Below, one piece after another: positions 20,410 through 28,881 of a DNA stretch of 64,000 nt. How positions within the stretch are numbered: the first letter of the stretch is position 1; each line of letters opens with the position of its first letter. The position numbers and the translations under genes were made by a program. Source of the stretch: Actinomadura hibisca NBRC 15177 (GTDB taxonomy: Bacteria; Actinomycetota; Actinomycetes; Streptosporangiales; Streptosporangiaceae). The stretch covers positions 151,279 to 215,278 of the forward strand of contig NZ_BCRO01000031.1 in assembly GCF_001552635.1 (NCBI RefSeq). Reading direction: 5' to 3'. The notes under the pieces were generated by a model that saw nothing but the letters and a program-made list of their open reading frames with translations, had not been told where the DNA came from and did no database searches.

Positions 20410-21381
20410 TCACCTCCCGTCCTGAGGGAGACGTCCGGCGGCGACGCGGCGTGGGTCTGGCCACTTCACCTCGCGCGCCCACCCCGCCTGCTCGAAAAGG
20501 CGGATGAGGCGTGCGCTGGGGTCGAACTGGCCTGGCAGGACGCCGTGCCGCGCGCAACTCGGGTCGGCGTGATGCCAGTTGTGCCACCCCTCGCCGAGCG
20601 TCAGGAACGCGACCCACCGGACGTCAGCCGACCGGTCCCGGGTCTTGAAGTGCTGGGTGCCGAAGGTGTGCGCGATCGAGTTGACCGACCAGGTCACGTG
20701 GTGCACGACGGCGTAGCGCACCAGGCCGCCCCAGAACAGCGCCGTCCAGAACCCCGACCACGCCCCGGCCCACAATCCGCCGACGGTGGCGGGCAGCAGC
20801 AGCGCCAGCGCCACGACGGCGGGGTAGGCCGCGTCGATGCGCCGCAGGTCGCGGTCGGCGAGCAGGTCGGGCACCCAGTGCCGCCGGTCGGACCGGCGGC
20901 GGGCGGTGCAGAACCAGCCGACCTGGGCGTGCAGCAGGCCGCGCAGCAGCGCGGTGCCGCCGTCGCCGTAGCGCCAGGGCGAGTGCGGATCACCGGGGCG
21001 GTCGGCGTACTTGTGGTGGCGGCGGTGCTCGGCCGCCCACAGGGAGACGGGCCCCTCCATCGCCATGCCGCCGGCCAGCGCGAGCACCGCGCGCAGCGGC
21101 CTGCCGCACTTGAACGAGCGATGCGTGAACAGCCGGTGGTAGCCGATGGTGATGCCGAAGATGCTGATCACGTACATGACGGCGGCGATCACCGCGTCGC
21201 GCGCGCCGAGCCCCCGTCCCCAGGCGACGGGCACGGCGGCGGCCAGCAACACGACCGGCAGCACGACGAGGACGACCAGGTAGGCGGCGCGCCGCCCGGC
21301 GGTGACGGGCAGGGTGCCGGGAGGGCTGTTCGGTGCCGGTGGGGCGGGCGACTCGGCGGGAGGCCCGGTGCTTGCTGACAT
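20410..21381 (-). CDS. Acyl-CoA (delta-9-type) fatty acid desaturase
   Basis: A 323-aa integral membrane di-iron desaturase inserting a cis double bond into a saturated acyl chain. The three His boxes are present: HRLFTH (82-87), HRRHH (119-123) and HNWHH (267-271). Hydrophobic segments at about 34-55, 64-80 and 180-225 match the stearoyl-CoA desaturase layout; the first about 28 residues are Pro-rich. ATG at 21381 has AAGGAG 6 nt upstream. It diverges from the P450-dioxygenase operon across 208 bp, suggesting it supplies the unsaturated fatty acid used there; that link is inferred. Confidence 0.92.
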   Translation of the reverse strand: MSASTGPPAESPAPPAPNSPPGTLPVTAGRRAAYLVVLVVLPVVLLAAAVPVAWGRGLGARDAVIAAVMYVISIFGITIGYHRLFTHRSFKCGRPLRAVLALAGGMAMEGPVSLWAAEHRRHHKYADRPGDPHSPWRYGDGGTALLRGLLHAQVGWFCTARRRSDRRHWVPDLLADRDLRRIDAAYPAVVALALLLPATVGGLWAGAWSGFWTALFWGGLVRYAVVHHVTWSVNSIAHTFGTQHFKTRDRSADVRWVAFLTLGEGWHNWHHADPSCARHGVLPGQFDPSARLIRLFEQAGWAREVKWPDPRRVAAGRLPQDGR

Positions 21382-21413
21382 GTCGCTCCTTGCCGCCCGG
21401 GTGCGTGTCACCG

Positions 21414-21464
21414 AATCATCAGGAGCCCGCCGACCGCAGGAACAGTCACCTGCCAGTGATGATT
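21414..21464. promoter_or_regulatory. Inverted repeats in the desaturase/P450 divergent promoter region
   Basis: AATCATCA (21414-21421) and TGATGATT (21457-21464) form a perfect 8-bp inverted repeat 35 nt apart. TCAC-N6-GTGA lies inside near 21446-21459. The 208-bp region drives both the desaturase and the P450 operon, so a shared operator is plausible; no regulator gene is adjacent to identify it. Confidence 0.35.
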
Positions 21465-21589
21465 ACGTTACGGGTGGAGTTGGTCGCTATCCGCTATTGC
21501 GACGCTCCGTGGTTGGTGGTGACAATGCGCAGACGCTCCATCACCACCTGACAGCAGCGCCCCAGAACTCCCCCGGAGGTGGCCCCGGC

Positions 21590-22894
21590 GTGAGCACGAC
21601 CGACGAACGAGCGGAAACGGCCAGCACGGACCACCTGGCCGAGTACGACGCCGCGGCCGAGACCGATCCCGCCGTGGCGATGATGCTCGCCCTGGGCTGG
21701 TTGCGGTCGGACTGGCGGGCCTTCACCGCGGCGCTCCGCGCGCACCGTCCCATCCTGGTCACCCCCGCGTTCACGCTGGTGACGCGCTACGCCGACGTCA
21801 CCGAGGTGCTGTCGCTGGAGCGGGTCTTCACCGTCGCCGACTACGCGCGGCGGCTCGACCCGGCGCTGGGCGGTCCCTGCGTCCTCACCCAGGACGGCAC
21901 CGCGCTGAAGTGGCGCGAACGCGGCCTCATGCAGGTCATGCTCGCCCCCGAGGACGTGCCGCACGTCCGGACGCTGGTCGGGCGCGCAGCCGACGAGGCC
22001 CTCGACAGAGCACAACCGCTCGGCCGGATCGACGCCGTCCAGGACGTGTTCCGCCACGTCGCCCTGCGGGTCTGCGCCGACCATTTCGGCTTCCCCGGCC
22101 CGGATCCCCAGACGATGTCGCGCTGGTCCCGCGCGGTCATGACGCACGTCACCGCCAACCCGCTCGACGATCCCGCCGTCCGGGCCGACGCCCTGCAAGC
22201 CGGTGGCGAGATGATGGCCTACCTGCGCGAACTGCTCGCCCGACGGCGCGGCCGGGGCGATCTCGACGGCGACGTGGTGGCCCGGCTGCTGCACACCCGC
22301 CTGCCTCCCGGCGTCGCGCTCGACGACGAGAGGCTGGCGATCAACGTCGCGGGCCTGCTCCTGGGCTTTGTGGAGAACGCCTCCGGCTCCCTGGTCAACC
22401 TGGTCGAGCAGATGCTCACGCGGCCGGGCCTGCAAGCCGAGGCGGCGGCCGCGGCGTCCGGCGCGCCCGAACGCTTCGACCCGTACGTGTGGGAGGCCCT
22501 GCGCTTCAACCCGTTCCTCAAAGCCATCGCCCGCCGCGCCGGACGTGACCACGTGATCGCGGCGGGCACGTCCCGCGAGACGCCCGTGCCCGCCGGAACG
22601 CTGGTCCTCGCCGTCGTGGCGTCCGCCATGTTCGACCAGGCCGCCGTGCCGGAGCCCGACCGCTTCCGCCTCGACCGGCCCCGCCACGCCTACCTGCACT
22701 TCGGCCACGGCCACCACGACTGCGTGGGCGGCGACGTCGGCGCGGTCGTGCTGGCCGAGACCGCCCGCCGCCTGCTGGCGCGTCCCGGCCTGAGACCGCT
22801 GCCGCCCCCGGAGGGGACCGTCGTCCGCGACCGCGACGTCTTCCCCGACCACTGGACGTTGCGCCTGGACGGCACCGGCGCCGAGGAGGACTGA
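21590..22894 (+). CDS. Cytochrome P450-like protein, probable hydroperoxide isomerase type
   Basis: A 434-aa soluble P450. The haem Cys378 lies in FGHGHHDCVG (FGxGxxxCxG) and ExxR is E302-A-L-R305. The I-helix, where mono-oxygenases carry (A/G)Gx(D/E)T, reads GFVENASG: the acid is kept but Thr is Asn263. Loss of this Thr, with Asn in its place, is typical of P450s that rearrange fatty-acid hydroperoxides without O2 (CYP74, the P450 half of fungal Ppo enzymes). GTG at 21590 has GGAGG 10 nt upstream. The stop is 1 bp before the dioxygenase ATG, so substrate transfer between the two products is likely. No ferredoxin gene is near, which also fits a non-monooxygenase role. Confidence 0.85.
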   Translation: MSTTDERAETASTDHLAEYDAAAETDPAVAMMLALGWLRSDWRAFTAALRAHRPILVTPAFTLVTRYADVTEVLSLERVFTVADYARRLDPALGGPCVLTQDGTALKWRERGLMQVMLAPEDVPHVRTLVGRAADEALDRAQPLGRIDAVQDVFRHVALRVCADHFGFPGPDPQTMSRWSRAVMTHVTANPLDDPAVRADALQAGGEMMAYLRELLARRRGRGDLDGDVVARLLHTRLPPGVALDDERLAINVAGLLLGFVENASGSLVNLVEQMLTRPGLQAEAAAAASGAPERFDPYVWEALRFNPFLKAIARRAGRDHVIAAGTSRETPVPAGTLVLAVVASAMFDQAAVPEPDRFRLDRPRHAYLHFGHGHHDCVGGDVGAVVLAETARRLLARPGLRPLPPPEGTVVRDRDVFPDHWTLRLDGTGAEED

Positions 22895-22895
22895 C

Positions 22896-24494
22896 ATGGC
22901 CGACGCCCCCGCCCCCCAGGGCCCCCGGCCGCGGAGCATCGCCAACGACGGCGCCCACAACCGGCTGCTCTACCTCGCCATGACCCACGCCAAGCCGCTG
23001 TGGCGCACGGTCGAGAGCGTCCCGCCGCTCCGGCTGCGCCTGAACGCCAAGCTGATCGACCGCATGATCGGCGAGGCGCCCCCGCGTCCCGAACCGCTCA
23101 GCACCATGGCGCCCTACACCTCGTGGGCCTCGCTCACCGACCGCACCTACAGCAGCCGCCACCTGCCGCCCGTGGCCGGTCTCGAAGGCCGCCAGCCCAG
23201 CGTGGAGCGGGCCGCCGACCTGTTCCTGCGGACCGGCGACACCGACCCGTGCCCCCGCTCGACGGTCCTGTTCGCCTACTTCGCCCAGTGGTTCACCGAC
23301 GGCTTCCTGCGCGGCGACAGCAACGAGCCCCGCGACCCGCGCCGCAACACCTCCAACCACCACATCGACATGAACCCGCTGTACGGGCTCACCCCGGCGG
23401 CGACGGCGCAGCTGCGCTCCTTCGACGGCGGGCGGCTCAAGAGCCAGACCGTCGACGGCGGCGAGTTCCCGCCCTACCTGTGCGAGAACGGCAAGATCAA
23501 GCCGGAGTTCTCCGAGCTGGGCGTGATCCGCTTCGACGAGCTGCCCGACGCCCGCCGCGACACGCTGTTCGCGCTGGGCAGCGACCGGGGCAACGGGCAG
23601 ATCGGCTTCACGATGCTCACCGTGCTGTTCCTGCGCGAGCACAACCGGATCGCGGGCGTCCTCGCCGACCGTTATCCGCGCTGGGACGACGAGCGGCTGT
23701 TCCAGACCACCCGCAACATCGTCATCGTGCTCCTCACCAAGCTGGTGATGGAGGACTACATCAACCACATCACCCCGTACCACTTCCGGTTCCTGCTCGA
23801 CCCCCGGCTCGGCTCCCGGTTGTGCCGGGCCACCTGGAACCGCGAGAACTGGGCGTCGATCGAGTTCAACCTCGTCTACCGGTGGCACAGCCTCATCCCG
23901 TCCACGCTGACGGTCGGCGGCCACGACCTGCCCATGGCGCAGACGTTGTTCGCCGCCGACCGCATCACCGGGCCGGGCCTCGGCCAGGTGTTCGCGGAGG
24001 CGTCCGAGCAGCGGGCCGGGCGCATCGGCCTGTTCAACACCGACCCGGTGCTGCGGCCCGTCGAGATGGCCAGCATCGCCGAGTCCCGCGCGGTGCAGCT
24101 CGCGCCCTACAACAGCTACCGGCGGCACTTCCGGTTCCCCAGGGCGCGCGGCTTCGAGCAGATCTCCAGCGACGCGCGGGTCACCGAGGCGCTGCGCGAG
24201 CTGTACCGCGAGGTCGACGACGTCGAGCTGTACGTGGGGCTGTTCGCCGAGGAGCCCGCCTCGGCGGACGCCATCCTGCCGCCGCTCCTCACCAAGATCA
24301 TCGCGATCGACGCCTTCTCGCAGGCCCTGACCAACCCGCTGCTGGCCCCGCGCGTCGCCAACGCCGAGTGCTTCACGCCCGAGGGGATGGCGATCATCGG
24401 CGGCACCCGGACGCTGGCGCAGATCCTGCACCGCAACGTCCCCGAGGACCCGCGTCCCCGCTTCGTCAGCCTCACTCAGCGCGGGGCGCTATGA
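22896..24494 (+). CDS. Cyclooxygenase/alpha-dioxygenase-like haem protein (animal peroxidase superfamily)
   Basis: A 532-aa protein alignable by eye to the catalytic domain of prostaglandin H synthase and fungal dioxygenases: FAYFAQWFTDGF (126-137), LYG and SQTVDGGEFPPYL, FLREHNRI, LFQTTRNI, and FNLVYRWHSLIP. Tyr328 and His331 match the radical Tyr385 and proximal His388 of COX-1. The distal haem His207 is replaced by Asp135. There is no signal peptide, EGF domain or membrane-binding segment. It probably oxygenates an unsaturated fatty acid to a hydroperoxide. It sits between the P450 and hydrolase genes with gaps of 1 bp and a 4-bp overlap (ATGA). Confidence 0.88.
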   Translation: MADAPAPQGPRPRSIANDGAHNRLLYLAMTHAKPLWRTVESVPPLRLRLNAKLIDRMIGEAPPRPEPLSTMAPYTSWASLTDRTYSSRHLPPVAGLEGRQPSVERAADLFLRTGDTDPCPRSTVLFAYFAQWFTDGFLRGDSNEPRDPRRNTSNHHIDMNPLYGLTPAATAQLRSFDGGRLKSQTVDGGEFPPYLCENGKIKPEFSELGVIRFDELPDARRDTLFALGSDRGNGQIGFTMLTVLFLREHNRIAGVLADRYPRWDDERLFQTTRNIVIVLLTKLVMEDYINHITPYHFRFLLDPRLGSRLCRATWNRENWASIEFNLVYRWHSLIPSTLTVGGHDLPMAQTLFAADRITGPGLGQVFAEASEQRAGRIGLFNTDPVLRPVEMASIAESRAVQLAPYNSYRRHFRFPRARGFEQISSDARVTEALRELYREVDDVELYVGLFAEEPASADAILPPLLTKIIAIDAFSQALTNPLLAPRVANAECFTPEGMAIIGGTRTLAQILHRNVPEDPRPRFVSLTQRGAL

Positions 24495-26608
24495 CCACGG
24501 CCCGCTCCGAAGAGGTCATCCGCCTCCTGGACGCCGCGCGCGAACTCGCCGAGATGGCGGTGGAGATCCGTGAATCGTCGCTCCGGGTCGCGGGGGCCGC
24601 CAGTTCCGGCCGCGACGCCGGGACGTCCGCCCGCTACCGGCTACTACGCGCGGTCGCCAACCCGCGTGGCCTCGGCTTCACCCCGGGCGGCGGCCGGTTC
24701 GGCGGGCTGACGGCCCGCGTCGGCGGAATGCTGGGCGCCGAGAGCATCGCGGTCCGGCTGCTGGTGGCCTCGCTCCGGCTGCGGATCGCCGCCGTCGCCC
24801 TGGAGAACCCCGAACTCGCCGACGACCCGCTGCTGCGCCGCCTGCTGGACGAGGTCGCCGCCGACCGCCGCGCCCAGGCCGCCCGCACCCTGCGCGCCCT
24901 GCTCCGGGAGCGCGGCACGATGGGCACGATCACCGCCGTCGCGCCCGTCTTCAGCGAGTTGCTCGCGCTGAACGCCCTGCTCGACGAGAACCCGTTCAAC
25001 GACCGCACCGCCTGGCTGATCGCGACCGGCACCGGCACGGCCTGCGCCGACCCCGTCAGCGGTATCAGCAACATGGCCGTCGCGGTGCTCGACAAGGGGC
25101 GCGGCGCTGTCCGCCCGGCGACCCTGGACCGGGCCGAGACCGCGCGGCTGCGGACCGAGGGCTCGCTGCTGGCGTTCCTGGGCAACATCGCCGTGATCGG
25201 CACGACGGGCCGCATCCTCCTCCAGGCCGTGACCGGCCCCGACGGCGCGACCCGCTACGTGCTCCAAGCACCGGGCATGCGCGCCGGAAGGGCCAACAAC
25301 GAATCCCCGCAGGACCTGCTCGGCGCGTTCAGCAGCACCCTGATCGCCCAGTCGCCCTACAGCCGGTCGCTGATCCGGGCGGTCGAGGAGTACGGCGTGC
25401 CCGACGGCGCGGAACTCGCGCTCATCGGGCACAGCGCCGGGGGAGCGGCCGTCATGAACCTCGTGCAGGACGCCGCGTTCTGCGCCCGCTACACCGTCAC
25501 CCACGCCGTCGCGATCGGCTCCCCGATCGACTTCAAGGCCCCGGCCGACCCGCTCACCTGGGTCGCGGGCGTCGCCAACCAGCGCGACATCATCCCCAGC
25601 CTCGACGGCCAGGGCGCGGGCAACTGCTTCGACCTGCACCCCGGCTGGTACGTCGTGGACTACCCCGACCCGGCCGCGACGTTCCCCGAATGCCACTCCA
25701 TCGAGCACTACATCGCCGACATGGAACGCCGCGTCCCCGAGGCGCGCGAGCACATCGACGAACAACTCGCCCCCTACCGGGGCCCGGTGACCCGCTCCCA
25801 GGTCTACCGCCTGTTCGACCGCGCGCCGCGTCCGGACGGCTTCCCGTTCCTGACTGTGCCGACCTACACGATGCCGTGCGCGGAAGAGACCCTCGAACTG
25901 CCGATCCGGTCACCGTCCGGCGCGACGCTCACGGCCTACTTCGCCGCCGACACGACCACCGCACGGGACCTCCTCGCCGACACCGGCCTCACCGACGTGA
26001 TCGCGTTCGGCCGCCGCTGCCTGGTCGCCGTCCACGCGTTCGCCCACCCGCAGGCCAGCATCGGCGCGCACAACCGGATCGACCTCACGATTCCGGTGCA
26101 CGATCCCTGGTCGCCGCAGCGCCTGCCGGGCTGGCCCGACCTGCTCCGCCCCGTCGATCGCCGCCGGGGCGGCGACTTCGTCACCGACTCGGCCGTCAGC
26201 ACCGCCGGAGCACGCCTGGCCGTCCAGGAGATCTGGGGCCACCCCGCGTTCGAGACCCACGTCGACGTCGCCGTCGGCTCCCGCAACGCCTGCCTGAAGA
26301 TCGGCGACGTCGCGGACCGCGTCCTCACCCTGACCGGCCAACTGGGCTTCGGCCTCCCCACCAGCGCCCGCGACCTGCTCACCTACTCCCAGCGCGACGG
26401 GACGATCCTGCGCGCCGGTACCGAACTCCGGGGCCGCGCCCGACTGCACCCCCGCCCACGACTCCGTCTGCGCGTCACCGCGTCCCCCCACCCGATGGCG
26501 GCCCACCTGCGCGCCCTGGGCCTGGACGGCGCGCGCCCGCTCTTCTGCCTGTCGGTGCCGAACTGCCAGTCCAGGGCGTCAGCGGGAGTTCCGATCCAGC
26601 TCACCTGA
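24491..26608 (+). CDS. Alpha/beta hydrolase fused to an acetoacetate-decarboxylase-like domain
   Basis: A 705-aa protein. The N-terminal part (about 1-150) is helical; an alpha/beta hydrolase domain (about 170-430) has the nucleophile elbow GHSAGG with Ser315, a likely acid Asp365 (NQRDIIP) and a His in CHSIEHY (402 or 406). The C-terminal 250 residues (about 452-705) resemble the ADC superfamily: FPFLTVPTYTMP, then VQEIWGHPAF in place of the REIWGFPKK motif, so the Schiff-base Lys is absent. It may release fatty acids from lipids or cleave an oxylipin ester, with the ADC-like domain binding the product; both roles are inferred. The start ATG overlaps the dioxygenase stop. Confidence 0.75.
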   Translation: MTTARSEEVIRLLDAARELAEMAVEIRESSLRVAGAASSGRDAGTSARYRLLRAVANPRGLGFTPGGGRFGGLTARVGGMLGAESIAVRLLVASLRLRIAAVALENPELADDPLLRRLLDEVAADRRAQAARTLRALLRERGTMGTITAVAPVFSELLALNALLDENPFNDRTAWLIATGTGTACADPVSGISNMAVAVLDKGRGAVRPATLDRAETARLRTEGSLLAFLGNIAVIGTTGRILLQAVTGPDGATRYVLQAPGMRAGRANNESPQDLLGAFSSTLIAQSPYSRSLIRAVEEYGVPDGAELALIGHSAGGAAVMNLVQDAAFCARYTVTHAVAIGSPIDFKAPADPLTWVAGVANQRDIIPSLDGQGAGNCFDLHPGWYVVDYPDPAATFPECHSIEHYIADMERRVPEAREHIDEQLAPYRGPVTRSQVYRLFDRAPRPDGFPFLTVPTYTMPCAEETLELPIRSPSGATLTAYFAADTTTARDLLADTGLTDVIAFGRRCLVAVHAFAHPQASIGAHNRIDLTIPVHDPWSPQRLPGWPDLLRPVDRRRGGDFVTDSAVSTAGARLAVQEIWGHPAFETHVDVAVGSRNACLKIGDVADRVLTLTGQLGFGLPTSARDLLTYSQRDGTILRAGTELRGRARLHPRPRLRLRVTASPHPMAAHLRALGLDGARPLFCLSVPNCQSRASAGVPIQLT

Positions 26609-26616
26609 AGGAAACC

Positions 26617-26835
26617 ATGGCCTACGAAGACCTGATCGCCGAATCCGAACTCCTAGCCCGGTGCGCGGCCCGGCTGGACGAGATGGCCGCCGAACTGGGC
26701 GCGACGACCGCCGCACCACCCTGGCTCGCCACCACGCTGACGGGCCTGGCCATCCGCTGCCGCGTCGGCACATCGGACATCCGCTCCGCCGCCCGAGCCC
26801 TCCAGGACCACCGTCCCGGCCGAGACTCGAACTGA
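26617..26835 (+). CDS. Small acidic helical protein of the oxylipin-type operon
   Basis: A 72-aa protein, mostly helical, containing LARCAARLDEMAAELG and a single TTLTGLAIRC segment too short for a membrane helix. GAAGGA lies 5 nt before its ATG and overlaps the stop codon of the hydrolase, so it is the fourth gene of the operon. The family is not recognised. Its beginning (EDLIAESELLARCAARLDE) resembles the start of the hydrolase (RSEEVIRLLDAARELAEMA) in pattern, perhaps a shared helical interaction unit. Confidence 0.65.
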   Translation: MAYEDLIAESELLARCAARLDEMAAELGATTAAPPWLATTLTGLAIRCRVGTSDIRSAARALQDHRPGRDSN

Positions 26836-26841
26836 AGGCTA

Positions 26842-27771
26842 CTACGACCGCCCGGCCGGGGCGTCCGCAGCGGTGTGCAGGAAGGCCGCGAACTCCCGGG
26901 CGAGCGCGGTTGGCCGCCGACGTTGCACGATGCAGATCTCGCGCGCGGGAGCGGTCCCGCGCAACCCGTGGACCGAGATCCCGGAGCGGTCGGCACTACC
27001 GATCATGCTCTCGGGCACGAGCGCGACCCCCAACCCGGCACCGACCAGCGCCAGAATGACGTGGTAGTCGGCGGACTCGTAGGCGACACGGGGCTCGATG
27101 CCCACATGCCGAGCGAGGGTTTCCAGGCAGACCCTGTTCGGAATGCCCGGCGCACCGGAGATCCACGTCTCGTCCGCGAGCCGGTCGAGACCGATGCCCC
27201 CGGACGGGGCGTCCTGGGCAAGCGGGTGCCCGGCCGGGAGCACCAGCCGGAGCGGATCGTCGAGCAGTGGCCGCCGGTCGAGCCCGGGGTGCGGTGTCGA
27301 CGTCATGCCGGGGTAGCGATGGGTGATCAGCACGTCGAGATCGCCCGACATCACCAGCCCGTAGCCGTTGGGCGGCTCGATGTCGACGAGCGACAGTTCG
27401 GCCCGGGGATACCGGCGTCGGAGGGCGGCCAGCGCAGTCGGCACCAGCACCTGCGCCGCGGTGGCGAAGGAGCCCACCGCCAGACGCAGCGGCTGCGCTC
27501 CCATTGCGGCCTCGACGGCGGCGCGCGCCTGCCGGAGTTCTCCGATCACACGCTCCGCGTGCTCGACCAGGACGGCGCCGACCGGTGTCAGGGCGACGCC
27601 GTTCGGGCGGCGTTCGAGCAGGCGGGCGCCGAGTTCCGCCTCCAGCTTGGAGATCTGCTGGGACAGCGCCGACGGGGTGAAGGAGAGGGTGCGCGCCGCC
27701 TCGGCGATGGAACCGGCGTGCGCCACCTCCATGAGGACCCGTAACCGGTTGACGTCCAGCTCTCCCACCAT
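26842..27771 (-). CDS. LysR-family transcriptional regulator
   Basis: A 309-aa LysR protein: N-terminal winged helix (LRVLMEVAHAGSIAEAARTL, then SALSQQISKLEAELG), linker helix, and two periplasmic-binding-like effector subdomains (about 92-300). It diverges from a PLP-dependent dehydratase gene, and the 71-bp gap contains an inverted repeat suited to LysR binding, so it most likely controls that gene and itself. It converges on the oxylipin-type operon with only 6 bp between stops; no regulatory link to that operon is evident. Confidence 0.9.
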   Translation of the reverse strand: MVGELDVNRLRVLMEVAHAGSIAEAARTLSFTPSALSQQISKLEAELGARLLERRPNGVALTPVGAVLVEHAERVIGELRQARAAVEAAMGAQPLRLAVGSFATAAQVLVPTALAALRRRYPRAELSLVDIEPPNGYGLVMSGDLDVLITHRYPGMTSTPHPGLDRRPLLDDPLRLVLPAGHPLAQDAPSGGIGLDRLADETWISGAPGIPNRVCLETLARHVGIEPRVAYESADYHVILALVGAGLGVALVPESMIGSADRSGISVHGLRGTAPAREICIVQRRRPTALAREFAAFLHTAADAPAGRS

Positions 27772-27780
27772 ACGCCCATC

Positions 27781-27805
27781 GTAAGCACTGCTAATGGTGG
27801 CTTAC
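27781..27805. promoter_or_regulatory. Candidate LysR operator
   Basis: GTAAGC, 13 nt, GCTTAC: a perfect inverted repeat with a 25-bp span, 10 bp from the LysR start codon and 38 bp from the dehydratase start, in the only divergent gap between them. Confidence 0.5.
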
Positions 27806-27842
27806 CGATCGTTGCTGGCGCTAAAGCCAAGGCCTCTGGAAC

Positions 27843-28766
27843 ATGGACGGCGTGCAGACCCAGACCCCCGCGCTTTCGGCCGCCGACGTCCAGACGGCCG
27901 CCGCCAGAATCCGTCCCTACGCCCGTCGCACCCCGCTGCTCGATCTGGAGATCGACGACCGGCGCGTCCTGCTCAAGCTGGAGCACCTCCAGCGCAGCGG
28001 CTCGTTCAAACTGCGGGGCGCGCTCAACGCGATGCTCTGCGGATCGCCGGACGACCATGTCGTGACCGCGTCCGGCGGCAACCACGGCCTGGCGGTCGCG
28101 ACGGCCGCCTCCCTGCTCGGCGTCTCGGCGACGGTCTACGTGCCCGAGACGGTTCCGGCGGCGAAGGCCCGCCGCATCGAAGCTGCGGGCGCACGCCTCA
28201 TCCGGCACGGCGCCACCTTCGCCGAGGCAGCTGCGGCGGCGTCGGACGCCGCGACACGACCGGGACACCGGTTCCTTCACCCTTACGACGCCCCGGCCGT
28301 CGTCGCGGGACAGGGCACCGTGGCAGCCGAGATCGTGGCCGACGCACCCGGGGTGGACACGATCGCCGTGGCCGTCGGCGGTGGCGGTCTGGCAGCAGGT
28401 GTCGCGCTCGCGAGCGGCGGACGCCACGTCGTCGCCGCCGAGCCGGAGCACTGCCGCTGCCTGCACGACGCGTTCGCCGCAGGGAAGCCGGTGGACTCCG
28501 CCGTAGACTCCGTCGCCGCCTCCGCGACAGGGGCGAGCAGGGTCGGCGCGGTCCCTTTCAGCGTCCTGACCACGCACGACGTGTCGTCCGTGCTGGTGGA
28601 CGAGAAAGAGATCTTGGAGGCACGCGACCGGCTGTGGGAGGAGTGCCGGATCGCGGTCGAACCGGCCGCGGCGATCCCGTTCGCGGCGTGGCTGGCAGGT
28701 CGGGTCCCGGGAGACCTGCCATGCCTGGTCCTGTGCGGAGCGAACGCCGACTGGACCGCCGAGTGA
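27843..28766 (+). CDS. PLP-dependent serine/threonine dehydratase-like enzyme
   Basis: A 307-aa fold-type II PLP enzyme: the cofactor Lys56 lies in SGSFKLRGA, the substrate loop is ASGGNHG, and the phosphate loop VGGGGLAAG binds PLP. A one-domain enzyme without the ACT-like regulatory domain of anabolic IlvA, so it is more likely catabolic or a Ser/Thr/hydroxy-aspartate dehydratase. It converts a hydroxy-amino acid to a keto acid and ammonia. It is probably regulated by the divergent LysR protein. The exact substrate cannot be told. Confidence 0.88.
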   Translation: MDGVQTQTPALSAADVQTAAARIRPYARRTPLLDLEIDDRRVLLKLEHLQRSGSFKLRGALNAMLCGSPDDHVVTASGGNHGLAVATAASLLGVSATVYVPETVPAAKARRIEAAGARLIRHGATFAEAAAAASDAATRPGHRFLHPYDAPAVVAGQGTVAAEIVADAPGVDTIAVAVGGGGLAAGVALASGGRHVVAAEPEHCRCLHDAFAAGKPVDSAVDSVAASATGASRVGAVPFSVLTTHDVSSVLVDEKEILEARDRLWEECRIAVEPAAAIPFAAWLAGRVPGDLPCLVLCGANADWTAE

Positions 28767-28881
28767 GGGACGACGCCACGCCGATCGAGTGGAAGGGGAA
28801 CTAGGTCAGCTTCCGGCGAGCCACCACCGCGTGCACGCGCGAAGTGCATCTGGCTCCGATCATGGCGGCAGGGCGCCCTGG

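Noticed and set aside
23000..24500. N-terminal extension of the hydrolase-ADC protein reading through the dioxygenase gene
   Set aside because: This part is an alternate frame of the dioxygenase gene. The ATG at 24491 overlapping the dioxygenase stop is the plausible start.
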